Below are positions 8,380 through 16,437 of a DNA stretch of 64,000 nucleotides, one piece after another (positions within the stretch are counted from its first letter, which is position 1; every line of letters begins with the position of its first letter). This stretch comes from CAYZJB01 sp964478735 (GTDB taxonomy: Bacteria; CLD3; SB21), in assembly GCA_964478735.1 (NCBI GenBank), contig CAYZJB010000006.1, forward strand, positions 11,597-75,596, read 5' to 3'. A program made the position numbers and the translations under genes. The notes beneath the pieces were generated by a model. That model did not search any database. It was not told the origin of the DNA and saw only the letters and a program-made list of their open reading frames with translations.

Positions 8380-9543
8380 ATGAACGTCTTTTTCGATTCC
8401 GTAAACAATCAAAACCTCGATGACATCCTGACGGCGTGCCGTGAACTGGCCGAGGATCCGGATTACCCCGCCGTCAAAGCATGGCGCGCGCAGGGCGGTA
8501 AAGTGGTCGGACATTTTCAGGTTTACTTTCCGGAAGAAATCGCACACGCGGCCGGGTTGTTACCGGTCAAAATCGCCGGCGCACAAGTCGAAGGCATGGA
8601 CGCGGAATCGCATTTCGGCTCTTACCTTTGTTCGATCATCAAAACTTCACTCGAGCTTGCGCTGACGAAAAAAATCGAACTGGACATGTTCGTCAGCCAT
8701 CCGATCTGCGACGCCGCACGCAATCTCTCCGCCATCTGGGGACGAAATTTCAAATATCCGTGCGAGATCTTATATCTGCCGCAGAACCCGAATTCGTCTC
8801 ACTCCGCTGCCTACCTGCGCGACGAATATCGCCGGTTGGCCGATCAACTGGAATCGATCGCCGGACGCGAGATCACGAACGATGCCCTGCGGCAATCGAT
8901 CGCCCTATACAACGAAAGCCGCTCGTGGATGCGGGAATTGTACGCCATCAAACGCGAAACGCCCTGGCTGATCACAGCCGAAGATGCGTATGCATTGATC
9001 GCCGTTGCGGGCATGATTCCGCGGGAGGAGTATAATCAACTGATGCGCCTCGTAATGCCGCAGGTCCGGGCACGCACCGCGCGTCGTCAGGATAAAATGC
9101 GTGTGGTTTTCGAAGGTGCGTTTTGCGAACAGCCGCCGCTCGATTTGATCCAGGTCATCGGCCAGTCGTGTTACATCGTCGACGACGATTTCTACATCGG
9201 GCTACGGTACCTGCTCGACGACGTTCCAGTGTCCGGCGATCCGCTCCACGCTCTTGCCGAGGCCTATATCGAAAAGTCGTCCTATTCCCCGGTCCAGCAC
9301 GATTTGCGAAAACCGAAAGAACACATGCTGCTGCAGCGTATTCGCCAGGCCGGCGCGGAAGCGGTCATTCTTGCCGCGGCCAAGATGTGCGAGCCGGGAC
9401 TTGAAGAACAGGTGGCCTATATCAAAGCGCTGGACGCGGCGGGTATTCCGTACTTTGTCAGCGAGTTTGAAGAAAACCAGACGACATTCGATCATATCGG
9501 CATTCAACTCGAGACGTTCATCGAAAATCTTATTTTTCAATAA
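8380..9543 (+). CDS. bcrC: benzoyl-CoA reductase, BcrC/BzdN-type subunit
   Basis: 387 residues of the 2-hydroxyglutaryl-CoA dehydratase D-component family. Features are EEIAHAAGLLPVKIAGAQ, a cysteine in FGSYLCSIIKTSLELAL and another in SHPICDAARNLSAIW, which are candidate iron-sulphur ligands, and a second domain beginning near RMRVVFEGA. Together with the next gene it forms the part of class I benzoyl-CoA reductase that binds benzoyl-CoA and carries out the two-electron dearomatisation. The length and position in front of a BcrB-like gene and two activase genes fit this rather than a hydroxyacyl-CoA dehydratase. The ATG at 8380 has AGGAG 6 bp upstream. Confidence 0.9.
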   Translation: MNVFFDSVNNQNLDDILTACRELAEDPDYPAVKAWRAQGGKVVGHFQVYFPEEIAHAAGLLPVKIAGAQVEGMDAESHFGSYLCSIIKTSLELALTKKIELDMFVSHPICDAARNLSAIWGRNFKYPCEILYLPQNPNSSHSAAYLRDEYRRLADQLESIAGREITNDALRQSIALYNESRSWMRELYAIKRETPWLITAEDAYALIAVAGMIPREEYNQLMRLVMPQVRARTARRQDKMRVVFEGAFCEQPPLDLIQVIGQSCYIVDDDFYIGLRYLLDDVPVSGDPLHALAEAYIEKSSYSPVQHDLRKPKEHMLLQRIRQAGAEAVILAAAKMCEPGLEEQVAYIKALDAAGIPYFVSEFEENQTTFDHIGIQLETFIENLIFQ

Positions 9544-9552
9544 AGGACGGTT

Positions 9553-10839
9553 ATGGAATCGACAACCCTCGTCGGGCGGGGATCGCAGCGTGGCGCGGAA
9601 TTGTTCCGCAGCTGGTTCACCGACCTCGAAAAAGCGAACGCGGACGGACGCCACGCCGCTTACGTTTTTGTCATGGGCAGCCTTAATGAAATCCTCAAAA
9701 CGTTCGACATGCCCGTCGTATTTCCGGAAATCAATTCCCTGCAAACGGCCGTACGTCGCGTCGCGGGCGAGTATCTGACGGAAGCGGAGGATTACGGTTA
9801 TTCGCCCGACATCTGCGGATACGTGAAGGCCGACGTGGCCGTCCAGCTGCGCGGGGGGCAACATCCGATGGGCAAAATTCCGAAACCGTCGATCGCCGTG
9901 CTGACGAACGCGTGCAACACGTACATCAAATGGGCGGAAATCTGGGAACGTCTGTACCGGATCCCCGTCGTCACGCTCGACGTGCCGGGTACGCGCGGAC
10001 GCAAAGGAGATCCCTTCGTTCGGGACGGATATTTCGAAAACGACCGTAAATACGTCGAGGCGCAATTACGCGAGCTCATCGCCACGTGTGAGCGGATCAC
10101 GGGACGCGCCTTTGACATCGACAAACTGCGACAGACGCTGGCGTGGGCCAACGACGTCTCGCGGTCGTGGAAGGCCATCCTCGAGTGCAACCGCGCGCAT
10201 CCGGCCGTATTCAACGCCCTGACGGACGGAACGATTTATCTCGGCGTGGCCAACGGATTCCGCGGTACGGCGGAAGGCAGCACGTATTTCAAAGAACTGC
10301 TCGAGGAGATGGAGTTCAAAAAACGCGAAGGCATCGGGACGTTGACCGAGGAAAAATTCCGACTCGCGTTCGTCGGCGTCCCCTGCTACCCGATCTTCCG
10401 CCGGTTCAACGAGTTTTTCTCCGATTGGGGCGGTTGTTTTGTTCAGTCGACGTACTTGCATTTCGCCGCGGGTGGAGCCAATCTCGGTTTCGAGTACGAC
10501 ACTCAGCGGCCGATCGAAAGCCTGGCCGAAGGACTGCTCGTCAGCGTGCGCGACGCCATGGACAGCATGTTCCATCAGGACCGTGCGCTTATGTCGATGG
10601 TCGACGACTATGCCCTGGAAGGGATCGTCTACCACCCGATCAAAAGCTGCCGCACCGTCTCGACCGGACTGGCGGACGGCCGCAAACATCTCATGGCGCA
10701 GCGCAACGTTGCCACGTTGTTTATCGAATCCGACATGATGGACAAACGCGTCGTTTCTGAAGCCCAGATGAAAAACCGAATCGACGCCTTTTTTGAAGGT
10801 TTGATTTCCCGCCGCCAGATCGCGGCGGCCAAAGCGTAA
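9553..10839 (+). CDS. bcrB: benzoyl-CoA reductase, BcrB/BzdO-type subunit
   Basis: 428 residues, the second D-component-type subunit of class I benzoyl-CoA reductase. Recognisable segments include SRGAELF-like opening (GRGSQRGAELFRSWF), SLNEILKTFDMPVVFPEINS, YSPDICGYVKADVAVQLRGG, LTNACNTYIKWAEIWERLY, VGVPCYPIFRRFNEFFSDWG and YHPIKSCRTVSTGLADGRKH. The cysteines in DICGY, TNACN and KSCR are candidate cluster ligands. It follows bcrC after 9 bp with an AAAGGA ribosome site and precedes the activase genes, so the four subunits would be made together in the cytoplasm. Confidence 0.92.
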   Translation: MESTTLVGRGSQRGAELFRSWFTDLEKANADGRHAAYVFVMGSLNEILKTFDMPVVFPEINSLQTAVRRVAGEYLTEAEDYGYSPDICGYVKADVAVQLRGGQHPMGKIPKPSIAVLTNACNTYIKWAEIWERLYRIPVVTLDVPGTRGRKGDPFVRDGYFENDRKYVEAQLRELIATCERITGRAFDIDKLRQTLAWANDVSRSWKAILECNRAHPAVFNALTDGTIYLGVANGFRGTAEGSTYFKELLEEMEFKKREGIGTLTEEKFRLAFVGVPCYPIFRRFNEFFSDWGGCFVQSTYLHFAAGGANLGFEYDTQRPIESLAEGLLVSVRDAMDSMFHQDRALMSMVDDYALEGIVYHPIKSCRTVSTGLADGRKHLMAQRNVATLFIESDMMDKRVVSEAQMKNRIDAFFEGLISRRQIAAAKA

Positions 10840-10848
10840 GGAGGACAG

Positions 10849-11661
10849 ATGGCCTTTACAGCCGGAGTGGACGTCGGCTCCACGCAAACGAAAGCCGTCA
10901 TCATCAACGAACGCCGGGAGATCGTTCAGCGCGCGCTGATTGACACCGGCGCCAATGTCAGTCTGGCCGCGCAAACCGCGTTTCGCCAGGCCGCGGAAGC
11001 GGCGCATCTGGGCGAAGACGAGATCGACTACGTGGTCGGCACCGGGTACGGCCGCTACAAGGTGACGTTCGGCAATAAACAGATTACGGAGATCAGCTGC
11101 CACGGCCGCGGCGCCGTGCACATGTTCCCCTCGACGCGAACGGTGCTCGACATGGGCGGTCAGGACAGTAAGGCGATCCGTGTCAGCGACAAAGGCGAGA
11201 TCGTCGATTTTTGTATGAACGACAAATGCGCGGCGGGAACGGGACGTTTTCTCGGTGCGGCGGCGGTGGCGCTCCGCATTCCGCTCGACGATCTCGGTCA
11301 AACGGCGCTTGCCGGATCCAAACCGGTCCGCATCAGCACGACGTGCACGGTGTTCGCCGAATCGGAAATCCTGTCGTGGCTCGGGAAAGGAAAAAAAGTC
11401 GAGGACATCCTGTGGGGCGTCCATCAGTCCATCGCGGCGCGTTCGATCGGATTGCTTCGCCGCGTCGGCATCGAAGAGGAGATCACGTTCACCGGCGGCG
11501 TCGCCAAAAACATCGGCATGATCAAAGCGCTGGAAGATGCCGTGCAGAAAAAAGTCAACGTCGGCGAGGACTCCCACTTCATGGGCGCGCTCGGCGCGGC
11601 CTTGTTTGCCATGGACCATGTTCTGGCAAGCCGTCAACCGATTCACAAGGAGGCGTCATGA
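10849..11661 (+). CDS. benzoyl-CoA reductase ATP-dependent activase subunit 1 (BcrA/BcrD/BzdP/BzdQ family)
   Basis: 270 residues of the BadF/BadG/BcrA/BcrD ATPase family (ASKHA fold). The nucleotide-binding motif GVDVGSTQTKAV stands at the N-terminus, GTGYGRY at 64-70 and DMGGQDSKAI at 101-110. C127 (NDKCAAGTG) and C166 (TTCTVFAESE) are the two conserved cysteines that, in a dimer, bridge a [4Fe-4S] cluster. The protein couples ATP hydrolysis to electron transfer into the BcrBC part. Both activases here are about 270 residues, which resembles the Azoarcus Bzd type more than Thauera BcrA (longer), but I cannot say which is P and which is Q. A strong AAGGAGGA site precedes the ATG. Confidence 0.9.
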   Translation: MAFTAGVDVGSTQTKAVIINERREIVQRALIDTGANVSLAAQTAFRQAAEAAHLGEDEIDYVVGTGYGRYKVTFGNKQITEISCHGRGAVHMFPSTRTVLDMGGQDSKAIRVSDKGEIVDFCMNDKCAAGTGRFLGAAAVALRIPLDDLGQTALAGSKPVRISTTCTVFAESEILSWLGKGKKVEDILWGVHQSIAARSIGLLRRVGIEEEITFTGGVAKNIGMIKALEDAVQKKVNVGEDSHFMGALGAALFAMDHVLASRQPIHKEAS

Positions 11662-12476
11662 ATCTCACGCTTGGACTCGACGTCGGCTCGACGTACACCA
11701 AGGCTGTCATCGCCGATGCCAACGTGCAAATTTTGGGCAAGTCTATGGTACCTACCGGTTCGCGTCTGCTGGACTCCGCGGAAGAGGCCGTCCATAAGGC
11801 ATGCGATGAAGCCGGCATCGCCCAGGACATGCTCGCGTATACGATCACGACCGGATACGGCCGTCACATGGTACCGTTTCGCGATCTGCAGGTGACGGAC
11901 CTGACGGCGTCGGCGCGCGGCGCGCAATTTTTGTTTCCCCACACACGCACGATCCTCGACATCGGCGGACAGACGATGAAGGCGAGCCGGATCGACGGCA
12001 CGGCCAAGGTTCTGACGTTCCGTCTCAACGACAAGTGTGCCGCCGGGACCGGAGCGTTTCTGGAAAAAACCGCCCGGTACATGGGATATGAAACCCGTGA
12101 CATCGGATCGTTGCTAAACCTGTCCAAGACCACGGTTCCGATTTCCGGGGTGTGCGCGGTGTTCGCCGAATCCGAAGTCATCAGCCACTTGTCCGAAGGC
12201 GTTCCTCCCGAAGATATCATGTTCGGCGCCATTTCCTCGCTGACCGATCGTTCGGTACAATTGCTCAAGCGAATCAAAGCGGAACCGGAGTTCACGCTGA
12301 TCGGCGGTATCCTCCGCTGGGAGGCGATGGTGAAATCGGTGGTCGGTAAACTGACTGGCAGGGTCAATGTTCCCGAAGGCGACATGGCGCAATTTACCGC
12401 GGCGCTCGGTTGCGCGTTGCTCGGACACATACGGCTGAGACAAATCAAAAAAACCGATGCGGAGGTACACGCATGA
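11658..12476 (+). CDS. benzoyl-CoA reductase ATP-dependent activase subunit 2 (BcrA/BcrD/BzdP/BzdQ family)
   Basis: 272 residues from the ATG at 11658, which overlaps the previous stop (ATGA) and has AAGGAGG upstream; the frame is open further back but only as a shadow of the preceding gene. It is a paralogue of subunit 1 with the same motif spacing: GLDVGSTYTKAV, TTGYGRH, DIGGQTMKAS, C127 in NDKCAAGTGAF and C166 in SGVCAVFAESE. The aligned cysteine positions fit a heterodimer holding one shared [4Fe-4S] cluster. The ATG of the hemerythrin gene overlaps its stop, which suggests translational coupling. Confidence 0.9.
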   Translation: MNLTLGLDVGSTYTKAVIADANVQILGKSMVPTGSRLLDSAEEAVHKACDEAGIAQDMLAYTITTGYGRHMVPFRDLQVTDLTASARGAQFLFPHTRTILDIGGQTMKASRIDGTAKVLTFRLNDKCAAGTGAFLEKTARYMGYETRDIGSLLNLSKTTVPISGVCAVFAESEVISHLSEGVPPEDIMFGAISSLTDRSVQLLKRIKAEPEFTLIGGILRWEAMVKSVVGKLTGRVNVPEGDMAQFTAALGCALLGHIRLRQIKKTDAEVHA

Positions 12477-13060
12477 TCGCGACGGATATTCTCCGAGAGG
12501 AACACCGAATCATCCTCTGCGTACTCAGAGCGCTCGAAAAAATCTGCGAGGGCATCGACAGCGGCGCCCGTGTGGACAAAGACCTGGGTGAAAAGATCGT
12601 TTCGTTTATTCGCGAATTCGCCGATGCCTGTCACCACGGGAAAGAAGAAGCCCGTTTGTTTAAATGGATGCGGCGTCGACAGATCGGTATGGGACCGGTC
12701 GGGATGCTGGAGGAGGAACACGAGACGGGCCGCGGTTTCGTACGTGCGATGCGCAGTGCACTGGAGGCCGGAGACGATCGAAGGTTTGGCGAGACCGCGC
12801 GCGGATTGATCGACATGTTACGGATACATATCGATCGCGAGGACCACGGTGTTTTCGTCATCGCGGATGATGTCTTGCAGACCGACGACGACCGGTCATT
12901 GATCGACGCTTACGCCGCGACCGAGGATGAAGCGGGCGGACACCGGCATTCAGCGGGACTGGCGCTGGCCCAGGAAATTTGCGACGCGGCGAACATCCCC
13001 TGTGTGACCTTTCGTGAACTTCCGAATATTTCGCGTTATTACTTGAGCGTTCCCGTTTGA
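12473..13060 (+). CDS. hemerythrin-like HHE cation-binding protein
   Basis: 195 residues. Candidate di-iron ligands are spread as in HHE/hemerythrin proteins: H11 (REEHRIIL), H54/H55 and E58 (DACHHGKEE), H83 (LEEEHETGRGF), and H119 with D124/H125 (RIHIDREDHGVF). Such proteins bind oxygen or NO reversibly, or help iron-sulphur repair. The ATG overlaps the stop of the activase gene, so it belongs to the benzoyl-CoA reductase operon. Because that reductase is oxygen-sensitive, protection or oxygen sensing is a reasonable guess, but no such role is shown by the sequence. The C-terminal 60 residues after the HHE domain resemble nothing I recognise. Confidence 0.85.
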   Translation: MIATDILREEHRIILCVLRALEKICEGIDSGARVDKDLGEKIVSFIREFADACHHGKEEARLFKWMRRRQIGMGPVGMLEEEHETGRGFVRAMRSALEAGDDRRFGETARGLIDMLRIHIDREDHGVFVIADDVLQTDDDRSLIDAYAATEDEAGGHRHSAGLALAQEICDAANIPCVTFRELPNISRYYLSVPV

Positions 13061-13347
13061 ACAATCCGTTAAAAATCCTGAATCCATCCGGCGTATCCGG
13101 CTGCACCTGCAAAGACGAAGCGCAACTGACGGCCGACGGCTGGGAACGCCGATACGTCGCCGACCAACGTGCAGCCGTCGAAGCGGAAGCGAATTATCGC
13201 CAACTGGGATTTGAGGTGAAACTGGTACCGCTCGATCCGGAGTCGCTTCGCAATGAATGTTCGGACTGCAAGGCCGTGATGGGCGATTATCGGATTGTGT
13301 TTACGAGAAAAAATTTACCTAATAAAGCCGCCCATAACGGCACCTGA
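13057..13347 (+). CDS. small Cys-containing hypothetical protein at the end of the benzoyl-CoA operon
   Basis: About 96 residues. It starts at a TTG that overlaps the hemerythrin stop (TTGA), so it is probably translated by coupling. It contains CTC near residues 16-18 (GVSGCTCKDEAQL) and CSDC at about 68-71 (NECSDCKAVMGD), two Cys pairs that could hold a metal or cluster, but it is not a ferredoxin with the usual CxxCxxC pattern. It carries a mixed alpha/beta middle part (ERRYVADQRAAVEAEANYRQ). I do not recognise the family. As the last gene of the operon it could be an accessory factor. Confidence 0.6.
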   Translation: MNNPLKILNPSGVSGCTCKDEAQLTADGWERRYVADQRAAVEAEANYRQLGFEVKLVPLDPESLRNECSDCKAVMGDYRIVFTRKNLPNKAAHNGT

Positions 13348-13354
13348 TCCAAGC

Positions 13355-13390
13355 CGTGTTCTCTGCGGCCTCTGTGGTTGAAAAGTTGCG
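13355..13390. repeat. dispersed CTCTGCGGCCTCTGTGGTTGAAAA repeat
   Basis: One clean copy of the same unit seen at 1278-1374 and 29022-29164 (CTCTGCGGCCTCTGTGGTTG at 13361-13380). It sits in the convergent space between the benzoyl-CoA operon and the ABC exporter operon. Confidence 0.6.
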
Positions 13391-13404
13391 ATGTAAAAAA
13401 CAGA

Positions 13405-14514
13405 TCAACTCGTCGACTTACGATATCGCATCGTCGCCATCACGATCACGACGACTGCAGCGATCGATAAAAAAGCGAACGTGCGCGTGAGGTCGGCAAA
13501 CCCGGCGCCTTTGAGTAAAATCCGGCGCATGGCATCCACCATGTACGCGACGGGATTGGCTTTCGTAATGGCCTGCGCCCAGTCGGGCATGCTTTCGATC
13601 GGCGTGAAAAGTCCACCCAGCAGGAGAAAAACGACCATGATGAACCAGGCGATGAACATCGCCTGTTGCTGTGTCTCCGTGACGGTCGATATGAACAGAC
13701 CAATGCCGAGAATCAAGATCATGTAGATCGCCGTCAGGGCCAGGACCGCCCACACGCTGCCGACAATCGGCAGATCGAACGCCAGCTTACCGATCAAGAT
13801 CCCAAACGTCATTTCAAACATCGCAATGACCCAAAACGGAACGAGTTTGCCGATTACAAACTGGCTTTTCCGGATGGGCGTGACGTTGAGCTGCTCGATC
13901 GTGCCGATCTCACGCTCACGTACAATGTTCATCCCGCTGAGAAACAAACCGATCATGGAAACCAGCCCGACCAGAATGCCCGGAACCATATAGGTCGGAT
14001 AATCCAGCCGCGGATTGTACCAGTACGACTCATCCAGCCGGACGGGCCGTTGAGCGGAAAATCCGTTTTCCTCAAGCCAGTCGGACTGAAACTCCGATAC
14101 GATCGCCGCGATGTAATTTTGAATCAATCCCGCGGCGTTCCCGTCTTCCGCATTGACGAGCAGTTGAAGCGGAGCCGGTTCGTTGCGCAGCAGATTTTTT
14201 TCGAAGCCGCGGGGAACATGAATGATCACCGACGCCGAGTTGGTCCGCAGGGCTTTTTCGCCGGACGATTCCGAAAACGAAATGCCGGTCAATCGAAAAT
14301 ACGGATTGTGAGTCAAACGTTGCGTCAGATTCCTCGACAGCGCCGTCTGGTCTTTATCGACGAGATAGTACTCGACGCTGCGCAGATCGAATGATGCCGC
14401 GTTGGACAAAATGAGCAACTGCACGATCGGCATCACGAAGATGACGGGAAGCATGCTCCGGTTCCGGAAAATCTGGAGAAATTCTTTTTTCAGGACAAAT
14501 CGCAGGGTTCGCAT
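13405..14514 (-). CDS. ABC-2 type transporter permease 2
   Basis: 369 residues from the ATG at 14514 (MRTLRFVLKKEFLQIFRNRS); the frame continues upstream only as a shadow. One N-terminal helix (MLPVIFVMPIVQLLIL) is followed by a long extracytoplasmic domain (about residues 35-175) and five C-terminal helices, the layout of YbhS/YbhR/YhhJ permeases. The conserved NIVREREIGTIEQLNVTPIR loop is present. The start overlaps the stop of permease 1 (TAATG), so the pair should be made together and form the membrane channel of the exporter. Confidence 0.9.
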   Translation of the reverse strand: MRTLRFVLKKEFLQIFRNRSMLPVIFVMPIVQLLILSNAASFDLRSVEYYLVDKDQTALSRNLTQRLTHNPYFRLTGISFSESSGEKALRTNSASVIIHVPRGFEKNLLRNEPAPLQLLVNAEDGNAAGLIQNYIAAIVSEFQSDWLEENGFSAQRPVRLDESYWYNPRLDYPTYMVPGILVGLVSMIGLFLSGMNIVREREIGTIEQLNVTPIRKSQFVIGKLVPFWVIAMFEMTFGILIGKLAFDLPIVGSVWAVLALTAIYMILILGIGLFISTVTETQQQAMFIAWFIMVVFLLLGGLFTPIESMPDWAQAITKANPVAYMVDAMRRILLKGAGFADLTRTFAFLSIAAVVVIVMATMRYRKSTS

Positions 14515-15617
14515 TATTCCAACCGGACTTTGAGGCGTTTGAAACTGACGAGAAGAAAAAACAACGCCATGCCGGTAAGGACGGCCGTTTCTTTCCAGAG
14601 CACCTCCAGTCCGACGCCTTTCAACATCACGCCCTTGACGATCACGAGGTACCACTTGGCCGGAACGATGTGGCTGAAGTATTGCAGCGGAAGCGGCATG
14701 CTCGTCACCGGGAAAATAAACCCCGACAGAATGATGACCGGCAGCATCAATCCGCTGAGTGCGATCATCATGGCCGTTTGTTGATTAGGGGCAATCGTGC
14801 TGATCATGACCCCGAGCGCAAGCGCCGTCGTGACGAAGATCAACGACTCGGCATAGAAGAGGATATAACTTCCGCGGAACGGTACTCCGAAAACGGTCTG
14901 CGCCAGCACGAGGATCGTCGTGACGTTGATAAACGACAGGACCAGATAAGGAATGACTTTACCGACGACGATCTGGACCGGTCGCAGCGGCGACACGAGC
15001 AGAACTTCCATCGTGCCCATTTCTTTTTCCCGCGTGATCGTGATCGACGTCATCAGCGCCGAGACCAGCATCATCAGAAGCGCGATCAGGCCCGGAACGA
15101 ACAACACGACGCTTTTCAATTCGGGATTGTACAGAAGGCGCACGTCGACCTGAACGGGGGTTGCAAACGTTCCGTCCAATTGTTCCCGCTGGAAATCCTG
15201 GACGATGGCCTGCGTGTAACTGATGACGAGCCGCGCCACGTTGGGATCGGCCGCATCGGCGATCAATTGAATGGAGGCGTTGCCGTCGCGCAGAAGGCGT
15301 TCCGCAAACCCGGGTTCGATCACGACCGCTTCCTTGATCAGTCCTTTGCGAAACGCGGCGTGGACGTCCTCGAGCGTTTTCACGTCGTGGGCGGCGATGA
15401 AGTATCCCGACGACAGAAATTTGGTCGTCAATTCACCGGAAAGATAATCGTGGGATTGGTCCCAGATCGCAATTTTGGCGTCACGGATCTCGTTGCGAAT
15501 CGCGAAGCCGAAGAGGACCATCTGAATGACCGGCATGCCGAAGAGGATCAACATCGTCCGGCGATCGCGCACGATGTGACGGAATTCCTTTTGAATGAAC
15601 GCGCGGAAGCTGGTCAT
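14514..15617 (-). CDS. ABC-2 type transporter permease 1
   Basis: 367 residues with the same layout as its neighbour: MTSFRAFIQKEFRHIVRDRR, a first helix (MLILFGMPVIQMVLFGFAI), an extracytoplasmic domain to about residue 175, then five helices. The coupling region reads ITREKEMGTMEVLLVSPLRP. The two permeases are paralogues and resemble E. coli YbhS and YbhR. The substrate is unknown; homologues export drugs or cations. The gene follows ATPase 2 after about 95 bp that contain a strong palindrome. Confidence 0.9.
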   Translation of the reverse strand: MTSFRAFIQKEFRHIVRDRRTMLILFGMPVIQMVLFGFAIRNEIRDAKIAIWDQSHDYLSGELTTKFLSSGYFIAAHDVKTLEDVHAAFRKGLIKEAVVIEPGFAERLLRDGNASIQLIADAADPNVARLVISYTQAIVQDFQREQLDGTFATPVQVDVRLLYNPELKSVVLFVPGLIALLMMLVSALMTSITITREKEMGTMEVLLVSPLRPVQIVVGKVIPYLVLSFINVTTILVLAQTVFGVPFRGSYILFYAESLIFVTTALALGVMISTIAPNQQTAMMIALSGLMLPVIILSGFIFPVTSMPLPLQYFSHIVPAKWYLVIVKGVMLKGVGLEVLWKETAVLTGMALFFLLVSFKRLKVRLE

Positions 15618-15640
15618 ACGATTTCACGCACGCGATAGTG

Positions 15641-15689
15641 AACCCCACCTCGCCCTCCCCTTGGCAAGGGGAGGGAAAAGGGTGGGGTT
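15641..15689. repeat. nested palindrome (CCCTCCCCTTG-G-CAAGGGGAGGG) between ATPase and permease genes
   Basis: Outer arms AACCCCACC (15641-15649) and GGTGGGGTT (15681-15689) flank inner arms CCCTCCCCTTG (15653-15663) and CAAGGGGAGGG (15665-15675). This is a well-known type of dispersed extragenic palindrome. Inside an operon it may stabilise or separate mRNA segments; no T-tract follows in the direction of transcription. Confidence 0.75.
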
Positions 15690-15711
15690 GTGTCATGATC
15701 GCTTACAATTA

Positions 15712-16437
15712 TCACGACGGCCTCGCCAGTTTGACGAACACGTCATTGATCGACGGTGCGTTGAATTGTCGCTTCAGTTCGGCCGGTGTTCCCATCGCGG
15801 AAATTTTGCCGGCGACCATGATCGATATCCGGTCGCAATATTCCGCCTCGTCCATATAATGCGTGGTGACAAAAACCGTCACACCCTGGTTTGCGGCCTC
15901 GTAGATCAATTCCCAGAACTGCCGCCGCGTGATCGGATCGACACCGCCCGTCGGTTCGTCCAGAAATACGATCGCCGGATCGTGTATCAGCGCGACGGCG
16001 AACGCGAGTTTCTGTTTCCATCCCAGCGGGAGTAACTTCAACGGCGATCGGGCCACGTCATGGAGGTTGAATTTATCCAGAATCGCCGCCGTGCGGACCT
16101 TAAGTTCAGGCGAATCGAGTCCGTACACGCCGCCGAAAAATTCGATGTTCTCCGTAACGGAAAGATCTTCATACAATGAAAACCGCTGGCTCATGTAGCC
16201 GATGTTTTGTTTGATTCGTTCCGATTCCCGATAAATATCGAACCCGGCAACACGCGCTTCTCCGGACGTCGGCGTAAGCAAACCGGTCAACATCCGGATC
16301 GCCGTCGTCTTCCCCGCCCCGTTGGCGCCGAGAAAACCGAAAATTTCACCGCGCCGTACGTCGAACGTGATCGCGTCCGTGGCGGTGAAGTGACCGAAAC
16401 GTTTGGTCAATCGGTCAGTTTGTATTGCCGTTTCCAT
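15712..16437 (-). CDS. ABC transporter ATP-binding protein 2 with degenerate signature motif
   Basis: 241 residues. Walker A is GANGAGKTT, Walker B is IVFLDEPTGGVD, and the switch histidine is present (VTTHYMDEAEYCD). The ABC signature is unusual: LPLGWKQKL stands where LSGGxxQ is expected, so one of the two composite ATP sites may be weak. The gene overlaps the end of ATPase 1 by 23 bp. In E. coli the corresponding YbhF is a single protein with two ATPase domains; here the two halves are separate genes, and together they should energise the ABC-2 permeases. Confidence 0.92.
   Translation of the reverse strand: METAIQTDRLTKRFGHFTATDAITFDVRRGEIFGFLGANGAGKTTAIRMLTGLLTPTSGEARVAGFDIYRESERIKQNIGYMSQRFSLYEDLSVTENIEFFGGVYGLDSPELKVRTAAILDKFNLHDVARSPLKLLPLGWKQKLAFAVALIHDPAIVFLDEPTGGVDPITRRQFWELIYEAANQGVTVFVTTHYMDEAEYCDRISIMVAGKISAMGTPAELKRQFNAPSINDVFVKLARPS

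Noticed and set aside
10849..12476. The two activases as hydroxyglutaryl-CoA dehydratase activators (HgdC)
   Set aside because: HgdC is a homodimer encoded by one gene. Two paralogous genes beside BcrC/BcrB-type subunits, Had and Oah fit benzoyl-CoA reductase much better.
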